DNA of 64,000 bases from Rhodoferax sp. BLA1 (GCF_013416775.1 NZ_SZVI01000013.1:434001-498000); one strand, 5' to 3'; numbered from the stretch's first letter, positions 9,043 through 18,741 are shown. The notes: a model not told the origin generated them from the sequence alone. Numbers and translations are program-made.

Positions 9043-9870
9043 ATGACCTACTGCGTCGCCATCAAACTCAATGCCGGACTGGTGTTCCTGTCCGACTCAC
9101 GCACCAACGCCGGGCTGGACCAGATCAGCACCTTTCGCAAGATGATCGTCTACGAAAAGCCCGACGACCGTTTTATGGTGCTGCTGTCAGCTGGCAACCT
9201 GAGCATTTCGCAGTCGGTGCGCGAGATCCTGCAGGTCGAAAAACTCAAGGACAACGACGACGAAGATGGCCTGACCATCTGGAACGCCAAAAGCATGTTC
9301 GACGCCGCCCGCGTGCTGGGCTCGGCCATCCGCCATGTGTACGAGCGTGACGCTGCGTCACTCAAGCTCGCCGGGGTCGACTTCAACGTCAGCCTGATTT
9401 TTGGCGGCCAGATCAAGGGTGAAGGCATGCGCCTGTTCCAGGTCTACTCGGCGGGCAATTTCATCGAAGCCACGCCTGAGACACCGTACTTCCAGGTCGG
9501 TGAATCCAAATACGGCAAACCGGTGCTCGACCGTGTCATCACCCCGCATACGCCGCTCGACGAGGCCGCCAAGTGCGCGCTGGTGTCGATGGACTCCACC
9601 CTCAAGTCCAATCTGTCGGTTGGCCTGCCGCTGGACCTGGTGGTCTACGAGGCCGACCGCTTCCAGACCGACAAGGTGGTGTGTATTGACGAGAACAACC
9701 CCTACTTCCAGATGCTGCACAACAGCTGGGGCGTCAAGCTGCGCGAGGTGTTTGACAGCATCGAAGACCCGATGTGGAACGGCGAAGCCACCGACGTGCC
9801 GCTGATGCAGAACGCCGGGCGCAGCCTGCCCCTGAAAAAAATCACCACCCCGCAAGAGAAGCTGATCTGA
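9043..9870 (+). CDS. Anbu, HslV/proteasome-like peptidase (COG3484)
   Basis: 275-aa Ntn-hydrolase. After removal of Met1 the predicted nucleophile is Thr (MTYCVAIKLNAG), with Asp at mature position 17 (FLSDSRTN) and Lys at about 32, matching the Thr1/Asp17/Lys33 proteasome arrangement. Family members are ancestral-beta-subunit peptidases found beside ATP-grasp, alpha-E and transglutaminase genes, exactly as here. I chose the ATG at 9043 rather than 9016 because it places Thr at position 2. The 128 bases upstream hold no other gene. Confidence 0.92.
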   Translation: MTYCVAIKLNAGLVFLSDSRTNAGLDQISTFRKMIVYEKPDDRFMVLLSAGNLSISQSVREILQVEKLKDNDDEDGLTIWNAKSMFDAARVLGSAIRHVYERDAASLKLAGVDFNVSLIFGGQIKGEGMRLFQVYSAGNFIEATPETPYFQVGESKYGKPVLDRVITPHTPLDEAAKCALVSMDSTLKSNLSVGLPLDLVVYEADRFQTDKVVCIDENNPYFQMLHNSWGVKLREVFDSIEDPMWNGEATDVPLMQNAGRSLPLKKITTPQEKLI

Positions 9871-10688
9871 AGATCGTTTTTTCACACGCCAACAGCTTTG
9901 GCGCCAGCACCTACCGCCTGATGTTTCAGGCGCTGCAGGCGCGTGGTCTGGTGGCGCATGCGGTGGATCAGTTTGGCCACGACCCGCTTTACCCGGTCAC
10001 CAGCAACTGGCCCCATCTGGTGCAGCAGCTGCTGGACTTTGCCCGGCCTGTGGTGGCGCAAGCGGGTGAACCCCTGTTTTTTGTCGGCCACTCTTTGGGC
10101 GGTTTCCTGAGCCTGATGGCTGCTGCCAAAGCGCCGGATCTGGCGCGGGGTGTGCTGCTGCTGGACGCGCCCATTCTGGGCGGCTGGCGGGCCAACCTGG
10201 TCGGTGTGGCCAAACGCACCCAGCTGGTGGGCGCCATCTCACCCGGCAAGGTCAGCCGCAACCGGCGCTACCAGTGGCCCGACGCCGCTGCAGCCCTGGC
10301 CCACTTTCAAAGCAAACAGGCGTTTGCCCAATGGCACCCGCAGGTGCTGGCCGACTACATCAGCCATGGCACGGTAGACACACAGATTGACGGTGAACCC
10401 CGGCGTGTGCTGCGTTTTGAGCGTGAGGTCGAAACCGCCATCTACAACACCCTGCCCGACAACCTGGACGCCATGCTGCGCCAGCACCCGGTGCGCTGCC
10501 CGGTGGCCTTTATTGGTGGCACACGCTCGGCTGAGATGAAACAGGTGGGCATGGCCCTGACACAACGCGTGACGCACGGGCGCACCATGATGCTTGACGG
10601 CAGCCACCTGTTTCCGATGGAGCAGCCGCTGGTGACCGCCGCCGCCATCGAGGCCGCGCTGCTGAACCTGTCAGCCCTGCGGTCCTGA
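9867..10688 (+). CDS. Alpha/beta hydrolase
   Basis: About 273 aa, with the nucleophile elbow GHSLGG near residue 75 and a C-terminal DGSHLFP that supplies the His. The frame begins at a CTG codon (9867) overlapping the Anbu stop; AGAGAAG lies just upstream and the protein reads LKIVFSHANSFGAS, a normal first strand. The next ATG (about 9921) would remove that strand, so an unusual CTG start is likely. The overlap suggests it belongs to the Anbu operon. The substrate cannot be inferred. Confidence 0.85.
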   Translation: MKIVFSHANSFGASTYRLMFQALQARGLVAHAVDQFGHDPLYPVTSNWPHLVQQLLDFARPVVAQAGEPLFFVGHSLGGFLSLMAAAKAPDLARGVLLLDAPILGGWRANLVGVAKRTQLVGAISPGKVSRNRRYQWPDAAAALAHFQSKQAFAQWHPQVLADYISHGTVDTQIDGEPRRVLRFEREVETAIYNTLPDNLDAMLRQHPVRCPVAFIGGTRSAEMKQVGMALTQRVTHGRTMMLDGSHLFPMEQPLVTAAAIEAALLNLSALRS

Positions 10689-10696
10689 TCGGGGGC

Positions 10697-11536
10697 TTAT
10701 TCCGCCCAGGTCACCAGCCCGCTCCAGGCGGTGACCAGCACCACCAGGCCAAAAACAATGCGGTAGTAGGCAAAGCCGACAAAACTGTGGGTGGAGATAA
10801 AACGCAGCAGCCAGCGGATACACAGCCAGGCGCTCAGGAACGACACCACCAGCCCAACCCCGAACATTGGCAAGTCCGCTACAGACAACAGAGCACGTTC
10901 CTTATACAGACTATAGGCTCCCGCCCCAATCAGCGTAGGAATGGCCAAATAGAACGAAAAATCAGTGGCGGCCTTGCGTGACAGACCCATCAACATGCCA
11001 CCAATGATGGTGGCGCCACTGCGGCTGGTACCCGGGATCATCGCAAAACACTGCACCAGGCCCACCTTCAAAGCGTCCATCGGCGTCATGGCGTCCACAT
11101 CCTGGATACGCGCCACCGCCGGGTTTTTCTCCTGGCGCCGCTCAGCCCACAAAATGATGAAACCACCAATGATGAAGGTGCTGGCCACCACCACCGGGGT
11201 GAACAAATGCGCCTTGATGGCCTTGCCAAACAGCAGGCCCAGAATCACCGCTGGCAAAAAGGCAATCACCACATTCAGCGCAAAACGCTGCGCCTGTTTG
11301 TCGGTGGGCAAAGCCACCACGGTGTCGCGGATCTTTTGCCAATAAACCAGAATCACCGCAAAAATGGCGCCGGTCTGGATCGCAATGTCAAACACCTTGG
11401 CCTTGTCGTCATCAAAGCCCAACAAAGCGCCTGCCAGAATCAGGTGGCCGGTGGATGAAATGGGCAAAAACTCGGTCAAGCCCTCTACCAGCCCCATGAT
11501 GGCGGCCTTGATCAGCAACACAATATCCACGCGCAC
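10697..11536 (-). CDS. uppP: Undecaprenyl-diphosphatase (UppP/BacA)
   Basis: Integral membrane phosphatase that recycles undecaprenyl pyrophosphate for peptidoglycan and other envelope polymers, and confers bacitracin resistance when overproduced. 279 aa with about eight membrane segments. The two signature motifs are present: [15 protein letters not shown] at about 18-32 and PGTSRSG at 168-174. It converges on the alpha/beta hydrolase and is divergent from the Lon-N gene. Confidence 0.96.
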   Translation of the reverse strand: MRVDIVLLIKAAIMGLVEGLTEFLPISSTGHLILAGALLGFDDDKAKVFDIAIQTGAIFAVILVYWQKIRDTVVALPTDKQAQRFALNVVIAFLPAVILGLLFGKAIKAHLFTPVVVASTFIIGGFIILWAERRQEKNPAVARIQDVDAMTPMDALKVGLVQCFAMIPGTSRSGATIIGGMLMGLSRKAATDFSFYLAIPTLIGAGAYSLYKERALLSVADLPMFGVGLVVSFLSAWLCIRWLLRFISTHSFVGFAYYRIVFGLVVLVTAWSGLVTWAE

Positions 11537-11621
11537 TCCTTCATTTGTTGCGGCATTATCACAGCGCGCATGTCTGGCCCATTCGTGGGATCATGCATGC
11601 CATTTCTGACAAACACACGAC

Positions 11622-12281
11622 ATGACTGACACGCTGGCGCTCCAATCCGTTCCGCTGTTTCCGCTGAGTACGGTGCTGTTTCCAGGCGGCTATTTGCCGC
11701 TGCAGATTTTTGAGGTGCGTTACCTCGACATGGTGGGCAAATGTTTCAAAACCGGCGCACCGTTTGGTGTGGTCACCTTGAACCAGGGCAGCGAGGTGCG
11801 CCAGCCCCCCAGCAACCTGCCAGACAACGCCCAGGTGGCTGACGAGATTTTCTACCCCACTGGCACTCTGGCGCGTATCACCGCGCTGAGCCGACCGCAG
11901 CCCGGCCTGATGCTGATCCAGTGCACCGGCGCACAGCGCTTTACCGTCAAAACACACCAGCTCCTCAAACACGGCCTGTGGGTGGCCGATGTGAACCTGC
12001 TGCCCGCCGACCAGAGTGTGGCCATCCCGCCCGATCTGCAGGCGGTGGCCAGCACCCTGCTGCGGGTCATCAACACCCTGCTTGAGCAAGAGCTGCCCGC
12101 CGACCAGATGCCGATCCACGAACCCTACCGGCTGGACGACTGCGCCTGGGTGGCCAACCGCTGGTGTGAGCTGCTGCCCATGCCGCTGGAACTCAAACAC
12201 CAGCTGATGGCGCTGGACAACCCGCTGGTGCGCCTGGAGCTGGTGAGCGACCTGCTGGAGCGCAACGGCATCGCCACCTGA
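11622..12281 (+). CDS. Lon N-terminal substrate-binding-domain protein
   Basis: 219 aa made up of a stand-alone Lon N-terminal (LON/PUA-like) domain: VPLFPLSTVLFPGGYLPLQIFEVRY at the start and repeated VRL/LV strands later. It has no AAA+ or protease part. These proteins are common in proteobacteria, and their function is not settled. The ATG at 11622 directly precedes the conserved first strand. Confidence 0.9.
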   Translation: MTDTLALQSVPLFPLSTVLFPGGYLPLQIFEVRYLDMVGKCFKTGAPFGVVTLNQGSEVRQPPSNLPDNAQVADEIFYPTGTLARITALSRPQPGLMLIQCTGAQRFTVKTHQLLKHGLWVADVNLLPADQSVAIPPDLQAVASTLLRVINTLLEQELPADQMPIHEPYRLDDCAWVANRWCELLPMPLELKHQLMALDNPLVRLELVSDLLERNGIAT

Positions 12282-12389
12282 AGTTACATCAAACAAAACA
12301 CTTGCCAGGCTTGCCAAGTGGCCCCATTTGGCACACGATAGCGCACTGCTTTCAGCCCCCACGACAACCGCACCCACCGAGCACCCACC

Positions 12390-12980
12390 ATGAGCATCCG
12401 CTACGCCAACGTCCTCAACCACCTGCCCGAAACCAAGATGCGCCTGTACCCCACCAAGGTGATCAACATCATTGGTGGCCCGGGCAGCGACAAGTCGCTG
12501 TTTTCAGCAGCCATCGTGTTGCACCTGAGCCTGCAGGGCAAAACGGTGGAAACCATTCCCGACTTTGCCAAGTCGCTGGTCTGGCAGCAAAACTTTGAGG
12601 TGTTAAAAAACCAGTACTTCATTGCCCAGCGCCAGTTTGAGATGCTCAACCTGATCGACGGCCAGGTGCACTTTTTGATCACCGAATGCTCTTTGCCCCA
12701 GGTGCTGTTCTACAACGAGAACTACTCGGAAAACATCTGCGACATCGCCAAAACCCGCGAGCAGATCCTGCAGTGGTACCGGCAAAACGACAACGTCAAC
12801 GTGCTGGTCAAACGTGGCGACAAGAAGTACGTGCGCTCAGGCCGTTTTCAGGACGAAGAACAAGCGCGTGAAGTGGACCAGGGCCTGCGCGAGATCCTGG
12901 TGCGTGAACGCCTGCCCTTCACCGAGCTGGCACCCGACCTCAAAGCCATCCACGCCTTTGCCAACACACTGTTGGTTTAG
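12390..12980 (+). CDS. P-loop NTPase (AAA_28/NadR-kinase-like) with altered Walker A
   Basis: 196 aa. A P-loop GGPGSDKS is at residues 29-36, where the family form is GGPGSGKS, so the Gly before Lys is Asp. The rest (FLITECSLPQVLFYNENYSEN, then TREQILQWYRQNDNVNVLVKR) resembles small phage and bacterial nucleotide-kinase-like ATPases. The substrate is unknown. It is monocistronic in appearance, and its stop overlaps the convergent DUF2157 gene by four bases. Confidence 0.65.
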   Translation: MSIRYANVLNHLPETKMRLYPTKVINIIGGPGSDKSLFSAAIVLHLSLQGKTVETIPDFAKSLVWQQNFEVLKNQYFIAQRQFEMLNLIDGQVHFLITECSLPQVLFYNENYSENICDIAKTREQILQWYRQNDNVNVLVKRGDKKYVRSGRFQDEEQAREVDQGLREILVRERLPFTELAPDLKAIHAFANTLLV

Positions 12981-14113
12981 TCCGTGGGCCGGGGCCGCAG
13001 CCCCGGCGGCAGCCAGGCTGAAAAATAGGCGTTGATCTGCGCCTCATGCCGCTGCCACCAGATGCCCAAGGCCACCACACCCAGGCCCAGCAGGGTCAGC
13101 ACAAAGGCAAAACCCAGGCTGTCACCAAACACCCGGTGTGACAAGTAGCCCAGGTAAATCGCCACCCCCAACCCGCCAAACACGGTGAACACCCGCCGCC
13201 CAATGGCCGCCCCGGCAAACACCAGCAGCAGGTTGATCAGGCAATACAGCGCCTTAGCCCATTCAGAGTCCGAGTCGCGCAGGCTCAGGCCACCCCAAAA
13301 CATGATGGTGCCAAACAGGTACAGCCAAAACGCGTAGTCCTGCCGCCATTCGGCCTCTAACGCCTGGCGGCTGCGGGCATCGACCCACAGCGCGATAAAC
13401 ACCGTGGCGATGCCAAACACCAGCGACACATCGCGGGTGAACTCCCAGTCCCAGTAACCCACGTCCGACCACAGAGCCTGCGCCACATCCATGCTCATGT
13501 ACCAGAGCGTCACCGCAATCGGCATCACCATGAATGGCAGGCGATAGCGCCACAACATCACCACACCGGCGGCCAGGGTCACAAACTCGAGCGTGAGCCA
13601 GCGCCAGTTGATGTGCGTGTGGTAGGCCGAATAACTGGTTGGCCCGCCCGGCGGCCACCAGCCCAAGCCATGCTGGGCACACCACACCACCAGCGGCACC
13701 AGCACCACCGCCAGCGTGGCCAAAATGCCCGCAGGCACGCGCAGCTGGCGGCTTGCCAGATGGTCGGCCACCTTCAGGCAGGCCAGCAGGTAGGCCGCAC
13801 TCAGCAGCATCAGGCCCCAGGGGCCAAAAGCGTCCCAGCTCAGGCGCAAAAACAGCGTCATGGCACCTATAGCCACCATCCCGCCAAAGTAATACAACGT
13901 GTTGGTGAAGCTGAAAGCCGGCCCGGCAGGCGCCGCTGCCGGTGAAAGCCCGCCACCCCCCGCCACCGGCTGCGCCAGTCGCGACCAGCGCGCCCACAAG
14001 GCATCGGCCTGCTGGCGGGTGATCAACCCGTCCAACACGGCCTGGCTCAGGTCGGCCGGGCCAAGCCGCACCTGGGCGGGTTGATCGGGGTTGGGAACGA
14101 GCGGTGGTGACAT
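12977..14113 (-). CDS. DUF2157 multi-spanning membrane protein
   Basis: About 378 aa. The N-terminus has a soluble segment (LSQAVLDGLITRQQADALWARW) typical of DUF2157, followed by roughly ten hydrophobic segments rich in Trp. The frame extends upstream to 14320 but that would overlap glnS. I prefer the ATG at 14113 (MSPPLVPNP), which leaves an 88-base divergent promoter region. No function is established for the family. Confidence 0.8.
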   Translation of the reverse strand: MSPPLVPNPDQPAQVRLGPADLSQAVLDGLITRQQADALWARWSRLAQPVAGGGGLSPAAAPAGPAFSFTNTLYYFGGMVAIGAMTLFLRLSWDAFGPWGLMLLSAAYLLACLKVADHLASRQLRVPAGILATLAVVLVPLVVWCAQHGLGWWPPGGPTSYSAYHTHINWRWLTLEFVTLAAGVVMLWRYRLPFMVMPIAVTLWYMSMDVAQALWSDVGYWDWEFTRDVSLVFGIATVFIALWVDARSRQALEAEWRQDYAFWLYLFGTIMFWGGLSLRDSDSEWAKALYCLINLLLVFAGAAIGRRVFTVFGGLGVAIYLGYLSHRVFGDSLGFAFVLTLLGLGVVALGIWWQRHEAQINAYFSAWLPPGLRPRPTD

Positions 14114-14201
14114 GGCTATGGGTGCTTGGGTTGAACAAAGATGCGGCGCAGGGTACGCACAATACACGCCCAGCGCAAGGGTGCCGCCTAAAATGGCTGG
14201 T

Positions 14202-16031
14202 ATGAGCCATCCTTCCCACCCAGCCTCCACCGCCGCAGCCAACAGCGCCGCAGCCCCAGACACCACCAAATCCAGCAACTTTCTGCGCCAGATCATCGAA
14301 TCTGACCTCGAAAAAGGCACCTACGCATCCCGCCGCTGGGCTGGCAGCCCGGGCGACGCCGCCCACCACGCCCAAGGCGCGCCCGACCCAGCCAAAATCC
14401 GCACCCGTTTCCCGCCCGAACCCAATGGTTACTTACATGTGGGCCACGCCAAAAGCATTTGCATCAACTTTGGCCTGGCGCGCGACTACAACGGCGTGTG
14501 CCACCTGCGCTTTGACGACACCAACCCCGAAAAAGAAGACATTGAATACGTCAACAGCATTGTTGACGCCATCAAATGGCTGGGCTTTGACTGGAACGGC
14601 GCACCAGACGCCGCGCCCTACCAGGCCAGCGACTACTTCGACTTCATGTACCGCGCAGCGGAATACCTGATTGAAGCGGGCCTGGCCTATGTGGACGAAC
14701 AAACACCCGAACAAATGCGCGCCAACCGCGGCGACTTTGGCAAACCCGGTGTTGACAGCCCGTTCCGCAACCGCACAACGGCCGAGAACCTGGCACGTTT
14801 TCGCGAGATGCGCGACGGTAAATATGAAGACGGCGCTATGGTCTTGCGAGCAAAAATCGACATGGCCAGCCCCAACATCAACATGCGCGACCCGGCCATC
14901 TACCGCATCAAACACGCCGAACACCACAACACCGGCAACAAATGGTGCATCTACCCGATGTACACCTTTGCCCACCCGATTGAAGACGCGCTGGAGCAGA
15001 TCACCCACAGCATCTGCACGCTGGAGTTTGAAGACCAGCGCCCGTTTTACGACTGGCTGATGGACCGCTTGTGTGAAGGTGGCCTGCTGGCCGCGCCCGC
15101 GCCGCACCAGTACGAATTTGCCCGCCTGAACCTCACCTATGTGATCACCAGCAAACGCAAGCTGGCTGCACTGGTGAACGAGAAAAAAGTCAACGGCTGG
15201 GACGACCCGCGCATGCCCACCATCGTCGGCCTGCGCCGCCGGGGCTACACCCCCGCCGCGATCCAAGCCTTTGCCGAACGCATTGGCGTGACCAAGAGCG
15301 ACAGCTGGATCGACTACAGCACCCTGGAAGGCTGCCTGCGCGAAGACCTGGAGCTCAAAGCCCACCGCGGTTTTGCGGTGCTGAACCCGGTGAAACTGGT
15401 GCTGACCAACTGGGACGAGGTCATGGGCGCTGGCCACCTGGAGCCCTGCACCCAGCCCGCCCTGCCCCACCCACCCGAAGGTGTGGAAAGCCCCACACGC
15501 CACTTCACGATTGGCAAAGAAGTGTGGATTGAGCGCGAAGACTTTGAAGAAGTGCCACCCAAGGGCTACAAACGCCTCTTCCCCGGCAACAAGGTGCGCC
15601 TGAAAGGCGGCTATGTGATCGAATGCACCGGCTGCACCAAAGACGCTAGCGGCAGCATCACCGAAGTGCTGGCCACTCTGGTGCCCGACACCAAAAGCGG
15701 CACCCCCGGCAGCGACAGCGTCAAGGTCAAAGCCGCCATCACCTGGGTGGGCGTGGCCGATGGCGTCAACGCCGAAGTGCGTATGTACGACCGCCTGTTC
15801 CTGGACGCCCAGCCCGACGCGGGCGGCAAAGACTACCTGGAAAGCCTGAACCCCAACAGCCTGAAAGTCATCACCGCGATCGTCGAGCCCTCACTGGCCA
15901 ACGCCGCAGCGGGCCATAACTTCCAATTTGAGCGGCATGGGTACTTTGTGGCGGATCGGGTGGATCACGTGCTAGGTAACAAGCCGGTGTTTAACTTGGC
16001 GGTGGGGTTGAGGGATAGTTGGGGTAAATAG
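14202..16031 (+). CDS. glnS: Glutaminyl-tRNA synthetase
   Basis: 609 aa class-I aminoacyl-tRNA synthetase. The HIGH-type motif is PPEPNGYLHVGHAKSI (about residues 71-86); the KMSKS-equivalent is VITSKRKL. The beta-barrel anticodon-binding domain is complete to the C-terminus. The N-terminus has an extra Ala/His/Gly-rich stretch before TRFPPEPNG. An ATG nine bases upstream (14193) is an equally possible start. The accessory island begins only three bases after its stop. Confidence 0.97.
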   Translation: MSHPSHPASTAAANSAAAPDTTKSSNFLRQIIESDLEKGTYASRRWAGSPGDAAHHAQGAPDPAKIRTRFPPEPNGYLHVGHAKSICINFGLARDYNGVCHLRFDDTNPEKEDIEYVNSIVDAIKWLGFDWNGAPDAAPYQASDYFDFMYRAAEYLIEAGLAYVDEQTPEQMRANRGDFGKPGVDSPFRNRTTAENLARFREMRDGKYEDGAMVLRAKIDMASPNINMRDPAIYRIKHAEHHNTGNKWCIYPMYTFAHPIEDALEQITHSICTLEFEDQRPFYDWLMDRLCEGGLLAAPAPHQYEFARLNLTYVITSKRKLAALVNEKKVNGWDDPRMPTIVGLRRRGYTPAAIQAFAERIGVTKSDSWIDYSTLEGCLREDLELKAHRGFAVLNPVKLVLTNWDEVMGAGHLEPCTQPALPHPPEGVESPTRHFTIGKEVWIEREDFEEVPPKGYKRLFPGNKVRLKGGYVIECTGCTKDASGSITEVLATLVPDTKSGTPGSDSVKVKAAITWVGVADGVNAEVRMYDRLFLDAQPDAGGKDYLESLNPNSLKVITAIVEPSLANAAAGHNFQFERHGYFVADRVDHVLGNKPVFNLAVGLRDSWGK

Positions 16032-16034
16032 CCT

Positions 16035-17852
16035 ATGTACATCCAGTCTGTCGAAATCACAAATTACAAAAGCATTCACGAGCGACAGACTCTCAATTGG
16101 GAACCAGGATTTAATTTACTGGTCGGCGCCAACAATGCTGGCAAAACCACGGTTTTGGATGTCATTGATCTAGAGTTCGGTCTCAGCGAACCACATCGCT
16201 CCGAGCGAACAATCCCAGAGTTTGGCGGAAAAAATAATCTGCTGTCAGAGTTCGAGGTAACCTTAGCTACAAACTTCAACGAGCTTTGGCAGTTGACTGG
16301 CGCGTCACAGTTATATCTGCCAGTCACACAGATGGCTCTTCAGTTTGCCGGGAATGGCGCCGCTGAATCCATACGGAATTTTGCCGACGCAAATACGTCT
16401 CTGCGGCTTATTTCGAGTTTCGGTCACGGTTTAGAAAGAGTAACCGTTGTTGGAAATGATTTGATCCAAGGGATGGCAAGTAGAAACAGCAACTTACCTG
16501 TGCTTGCTGCCTTGCTCCAGTACAACCCATCACAACCAGCGCTTGATATTCAAATCGCAAATACTGCTGGGGTAAACAGCATTGCTGGACAGTATGCGCA
16601 GTTTTTCAAGCCGCGCATTTATCGATTTACCGCTCAACGACGACCTGGCGCGCAATGCGCTGCACAAGGCTCGCCCGCTCTGGATCGCGAAGCAATCACA
16701 CTGCCTTACTGCATCAACCATCTTCAAACCAATGATGCACACGGCCACAAAATGCTCTGCGGTTGGGTTAATCGTATTTTCCCAAGTGTGAAGTGGGTGC
16801 AGGCACCGCCAAATGGTGGGAACTTTGAGCTGCGTTGTCTGCCACACATTCCTGAATCGCGACGCGATGATCTCTCGATCCCGTTGGCAAGAATGGGGGC
16901 TGGCATCGGCAATGTGATTGCTATGCTCTACGTTGTACTGACGTCCCGGGAACCACAGGTCATCGCCATCGATGAGCCCAACGCCTTTTTGCATCCTCGC
17001 GCTTTGCGTGAATTACTGGCAATTTTGGAGGCCGAAGGTAAACAGCATCAGTTCATCTTGACGGCCCATTCAGCCGACGTACTCACGGCAGTCAATACCA
17101 AAACCATCTCTTTTCTTGACTTTGACGGAATAGCAACCACAGTACGACAGGTTGGACATAAAGACCTGCACCTCCTTCGCAGCAACCTTGCTGAACTGGG
17201 TATTCGCATGACTGATCTTCACGCGAAAGACCGCGTCTTGTGGGTCGAAGGGCAGACAGAAGAACTCGTCATGCCGGATTTGCTGCGTTGGGCTTGCCCA
17301 GAAATTGCTGCTGGCACCTCTGTATTGCGCGTAGAGCGCACAGGCACCTTCTCCAAAAAAGGCGTCGAACCCGACGAGGTGGCCCAACTCTACGAGCGGC
17401 TTTCGACATCATCAGCATTGGTTCCGCCAATGGTTTGCATTTTGTTGGATGGGGAAACGCACAGCGAAGAACATCGCAGGAAAACTGAAGCTGGCTCAAA
17501 GGGAAAGCTGAGATTTCTTGATAGGCGAATGTTGGAAAACTACCTTCTTCATCCACAAGCCATCGTCGCTACTTTGGCGGTGTTGGATCTTTCAACAAAC
17601 ATCGAAGACGTTGGCAGTTCGCTGACCAGAAACATCGGCAGCGCAGATGCTGCTGAAGTCGATGGAGCGAAAGTACTGAAAGCTGTGTTTTCTGAATTAT
17701 CAGAGGCTAAGTTGGAGTTCCGAAAAACTCGTGATGTCCCAACCCTCGTGGAATGGCTTCTTGAGAATGACCCGGAGTATCTTGCTCCACTACGTTCGTT
17801 TTTAAGGAGCATCTTTGAAATCGGAGACAAGGGGCCAAGCTCAATTTTCTAA
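16035..17852 (+). CDS. OLD-like AAA ATPase with TOPRIM domain
   Basis: 605 aa. An SMC/ABC-type ATPase has Walker A GANNAGKTT (31-39), Walker B VIAIDEPNAFLHP (about 309-321) and the H-loop-like LTAHSADVL. A TOPRIM-like nuclease half follows: VEGQTEE at about 404, LLDGET at about 469 and the FLDRRMLENYLLHP segment. This architecture is shared by OLD exonucleases, GajA and fused PARIS-type proteins, most of which act in phage defence. The gene is visibly lower in GC than its neighbours and starts three bases after glnS, suggesting acquisition. No UvrD-like GajB partner is adjacent. Confidence 0.8.
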   Translation: MYIQSVEITNYKSIHERQTLNWEPGFNLLVGANNAGKTTVLDVIDLEFGLSEPHRSERTIPEFGGKNNLLSEFEVTLATNFNELWQLTGASQLYLPVTQMALQFAGNGAAESIRNFADANTSLRLISSFGHGLERVTVVGNDLIQGMASRNSNLPVLAALLQYNPSQPALDIQIANTAGVNSIAGQYAQFFKPRIYRFTAQRRPGAQCAAQGSPALDREAITLPYCINHLQTNDAHGHKMLCGWVNRIFPSVKWVQAPPNGGNFELRCLPHIPESRRDDLSIPLARMGAGIGNVIAMLYVVLTSREPQVIAIDEPNAFLHPRALRELLAILEAEGKQHQFILTAHSADVLTAVNTKTISFLDFDGIATTVRQVGHKDLHLLRSNLAELGIRMTDLHAKDRVLWVEGQTEELVMPDLLRWACPEIAAGTSVLRVERTGTFSKKGVEPDEVAQLYERLSTSSALVPPMVCILLDGETHSEEHRRKTEAGSKGKLRFLDRRMLENYLLHPQAIVATLAVLDLSTNIEDVGSSLTRNIGSADAAEVDGAKVLKAVFSELSEAKLEFRKTRDVPTLVEWLLENDPEYLAPLRSFLRSIFEIGDKGPSSIF

Positions 17853-17912
17853 TAGTCTGTTGCATTGACCGCGTCAATGACCGGAGAGATTTAAAAGAAC
17901 GGAAGAAAACCA

Positions 17913-18629
17913 ATGGCTAAGTTTCTAAATACCAGCGCAACCAACTACTTCCTCGAAGAATTAATCAAAGGCGCGTCTGACCGCCTGATCCTGATCAGCC
18001 CCTTCCTCAAGCTCAACGACCGCATGAAAGAGCTGCTGGCCGACAAAAACCGGCTGAAGATCGACGTGCGTATCGTCTACGGCAAAAGCGAGTTGCAGCC
18101 ACAAGAAATTGAATGGCTGCGAGGCCTGACCTACATCCGCACCAGCTTCTGCAAAAACCTGCACGCCAAGTGCTACATGAATGAAGAGTTGTGCATCATC
18201 ACCAGCCTGAATCTGTACGAGTTCAGCCAGGTGAACAACAACGAGATGGGCATCCTGATCCAGCGCAGTGAAGACAGCCAGCTCTACAAAGATGCCTACG
18301 AAGAGGCGCAGCGCATCATCCGTATCAGCGAAGAAGTGCGTATTTCATTGGAGCGCGTCACCAACGAACCCGCCGCCACCGCCGCGCCAACGGATACCAG
18401 TGACGAGGCTGACGCCACAAACGACAAGTTGCCCTCCGGTAAGCTGGCGCAAAAGCTGGGCATGAAAGCCGCCGACCTGTTGAGCCACGCCACACAACAT
18501 GGTTACTTGGCATTGAACGGCGACAAACATGTCGTCACGCCCAAGGGTGAGGCAGCCGGTGTTGAGTTCGTAGCCAAGGGTCGATTTGGACCGTACTTCT
18601 TGTGGCCGCAGGACTTTCAACTGCACTGA
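17913..18629 (+). CDS. PLD-family nuclease-like protein
   Basis: 238 aa. The N-terminal 150 residues form a phospholipase-D-like domain with a single HKD motif: His84, Lys86, acidic residues at 91-92, Ser98 and Asn100 (NLHAKCYMNEELCIITSLN). An Ala/Thr/Asp-rich linker leads to a 65-residue C-terminal domain (KLAQKLGMKAADLL ... RFGPYFLWPQDF) that looks like a small HTH-type binding module. A single HKD implies dimerisation for catalysis. It lies 60 bases downstream of the AAA-TOPRIM gene on the same strand. Confidence 0.78.
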   Translation: MAKFLNTSATNYFLEELIKGASDRLILISPFLKLNDRMKELLADKNRLKIDVRIVYGKSELQPQEIEWLRGLTYIRTSFCKNLHAKCYMNEELCIITSLNLYEFSQVNNNEMGILIQRSEDSQLYKDAYEEAQRIIRISEEVRISLERVTNEPAATAAPTDTSDEADATNDKLPSGKLAQKLGMKAADLLSHATQHGYLALNGDKHVVTPKGEAAGVEFVAKGRFGPYFLWPQDFQLH

Positions 18630-18645
18630 TTTGTGCCATCAATTA

Positions 18646-18699
18646 GCTACATTAATTGCAGCTGCTAGCCCTTATTGAAAAATGGCTAGAGCCACATTT
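18646..18699 (+). repeat. Interspersed 54-bp repeat, copy 1
   Basis: GCTAC start, TGCAGCTGCTAGCCCTTATT, then GGCTAGAGCCACATTT. It lies between the PLD and GIY-YIG genes and contains a spurious ATG (18682) in the GIY-YIG frame. Confidence 0.85.
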
Positions 18700-18741
18700 C
18701 TTATAAATCCCCAAGCTACTCTGGCAAAAGCCGACACCACT

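Noticed and set aside
10866..10922. Repeat-like sequence inside uppP
   Set aside because: GCTACAGACAACAGAGC and CTATAGGCTCCCGCC recall the element, but the protein aligns with other UppP sequences without an insertion.
16035..17852. Gabija system
   Set aside because: The ATPase could be GajA-like, but no UvrD-type GajB gene is next to it.
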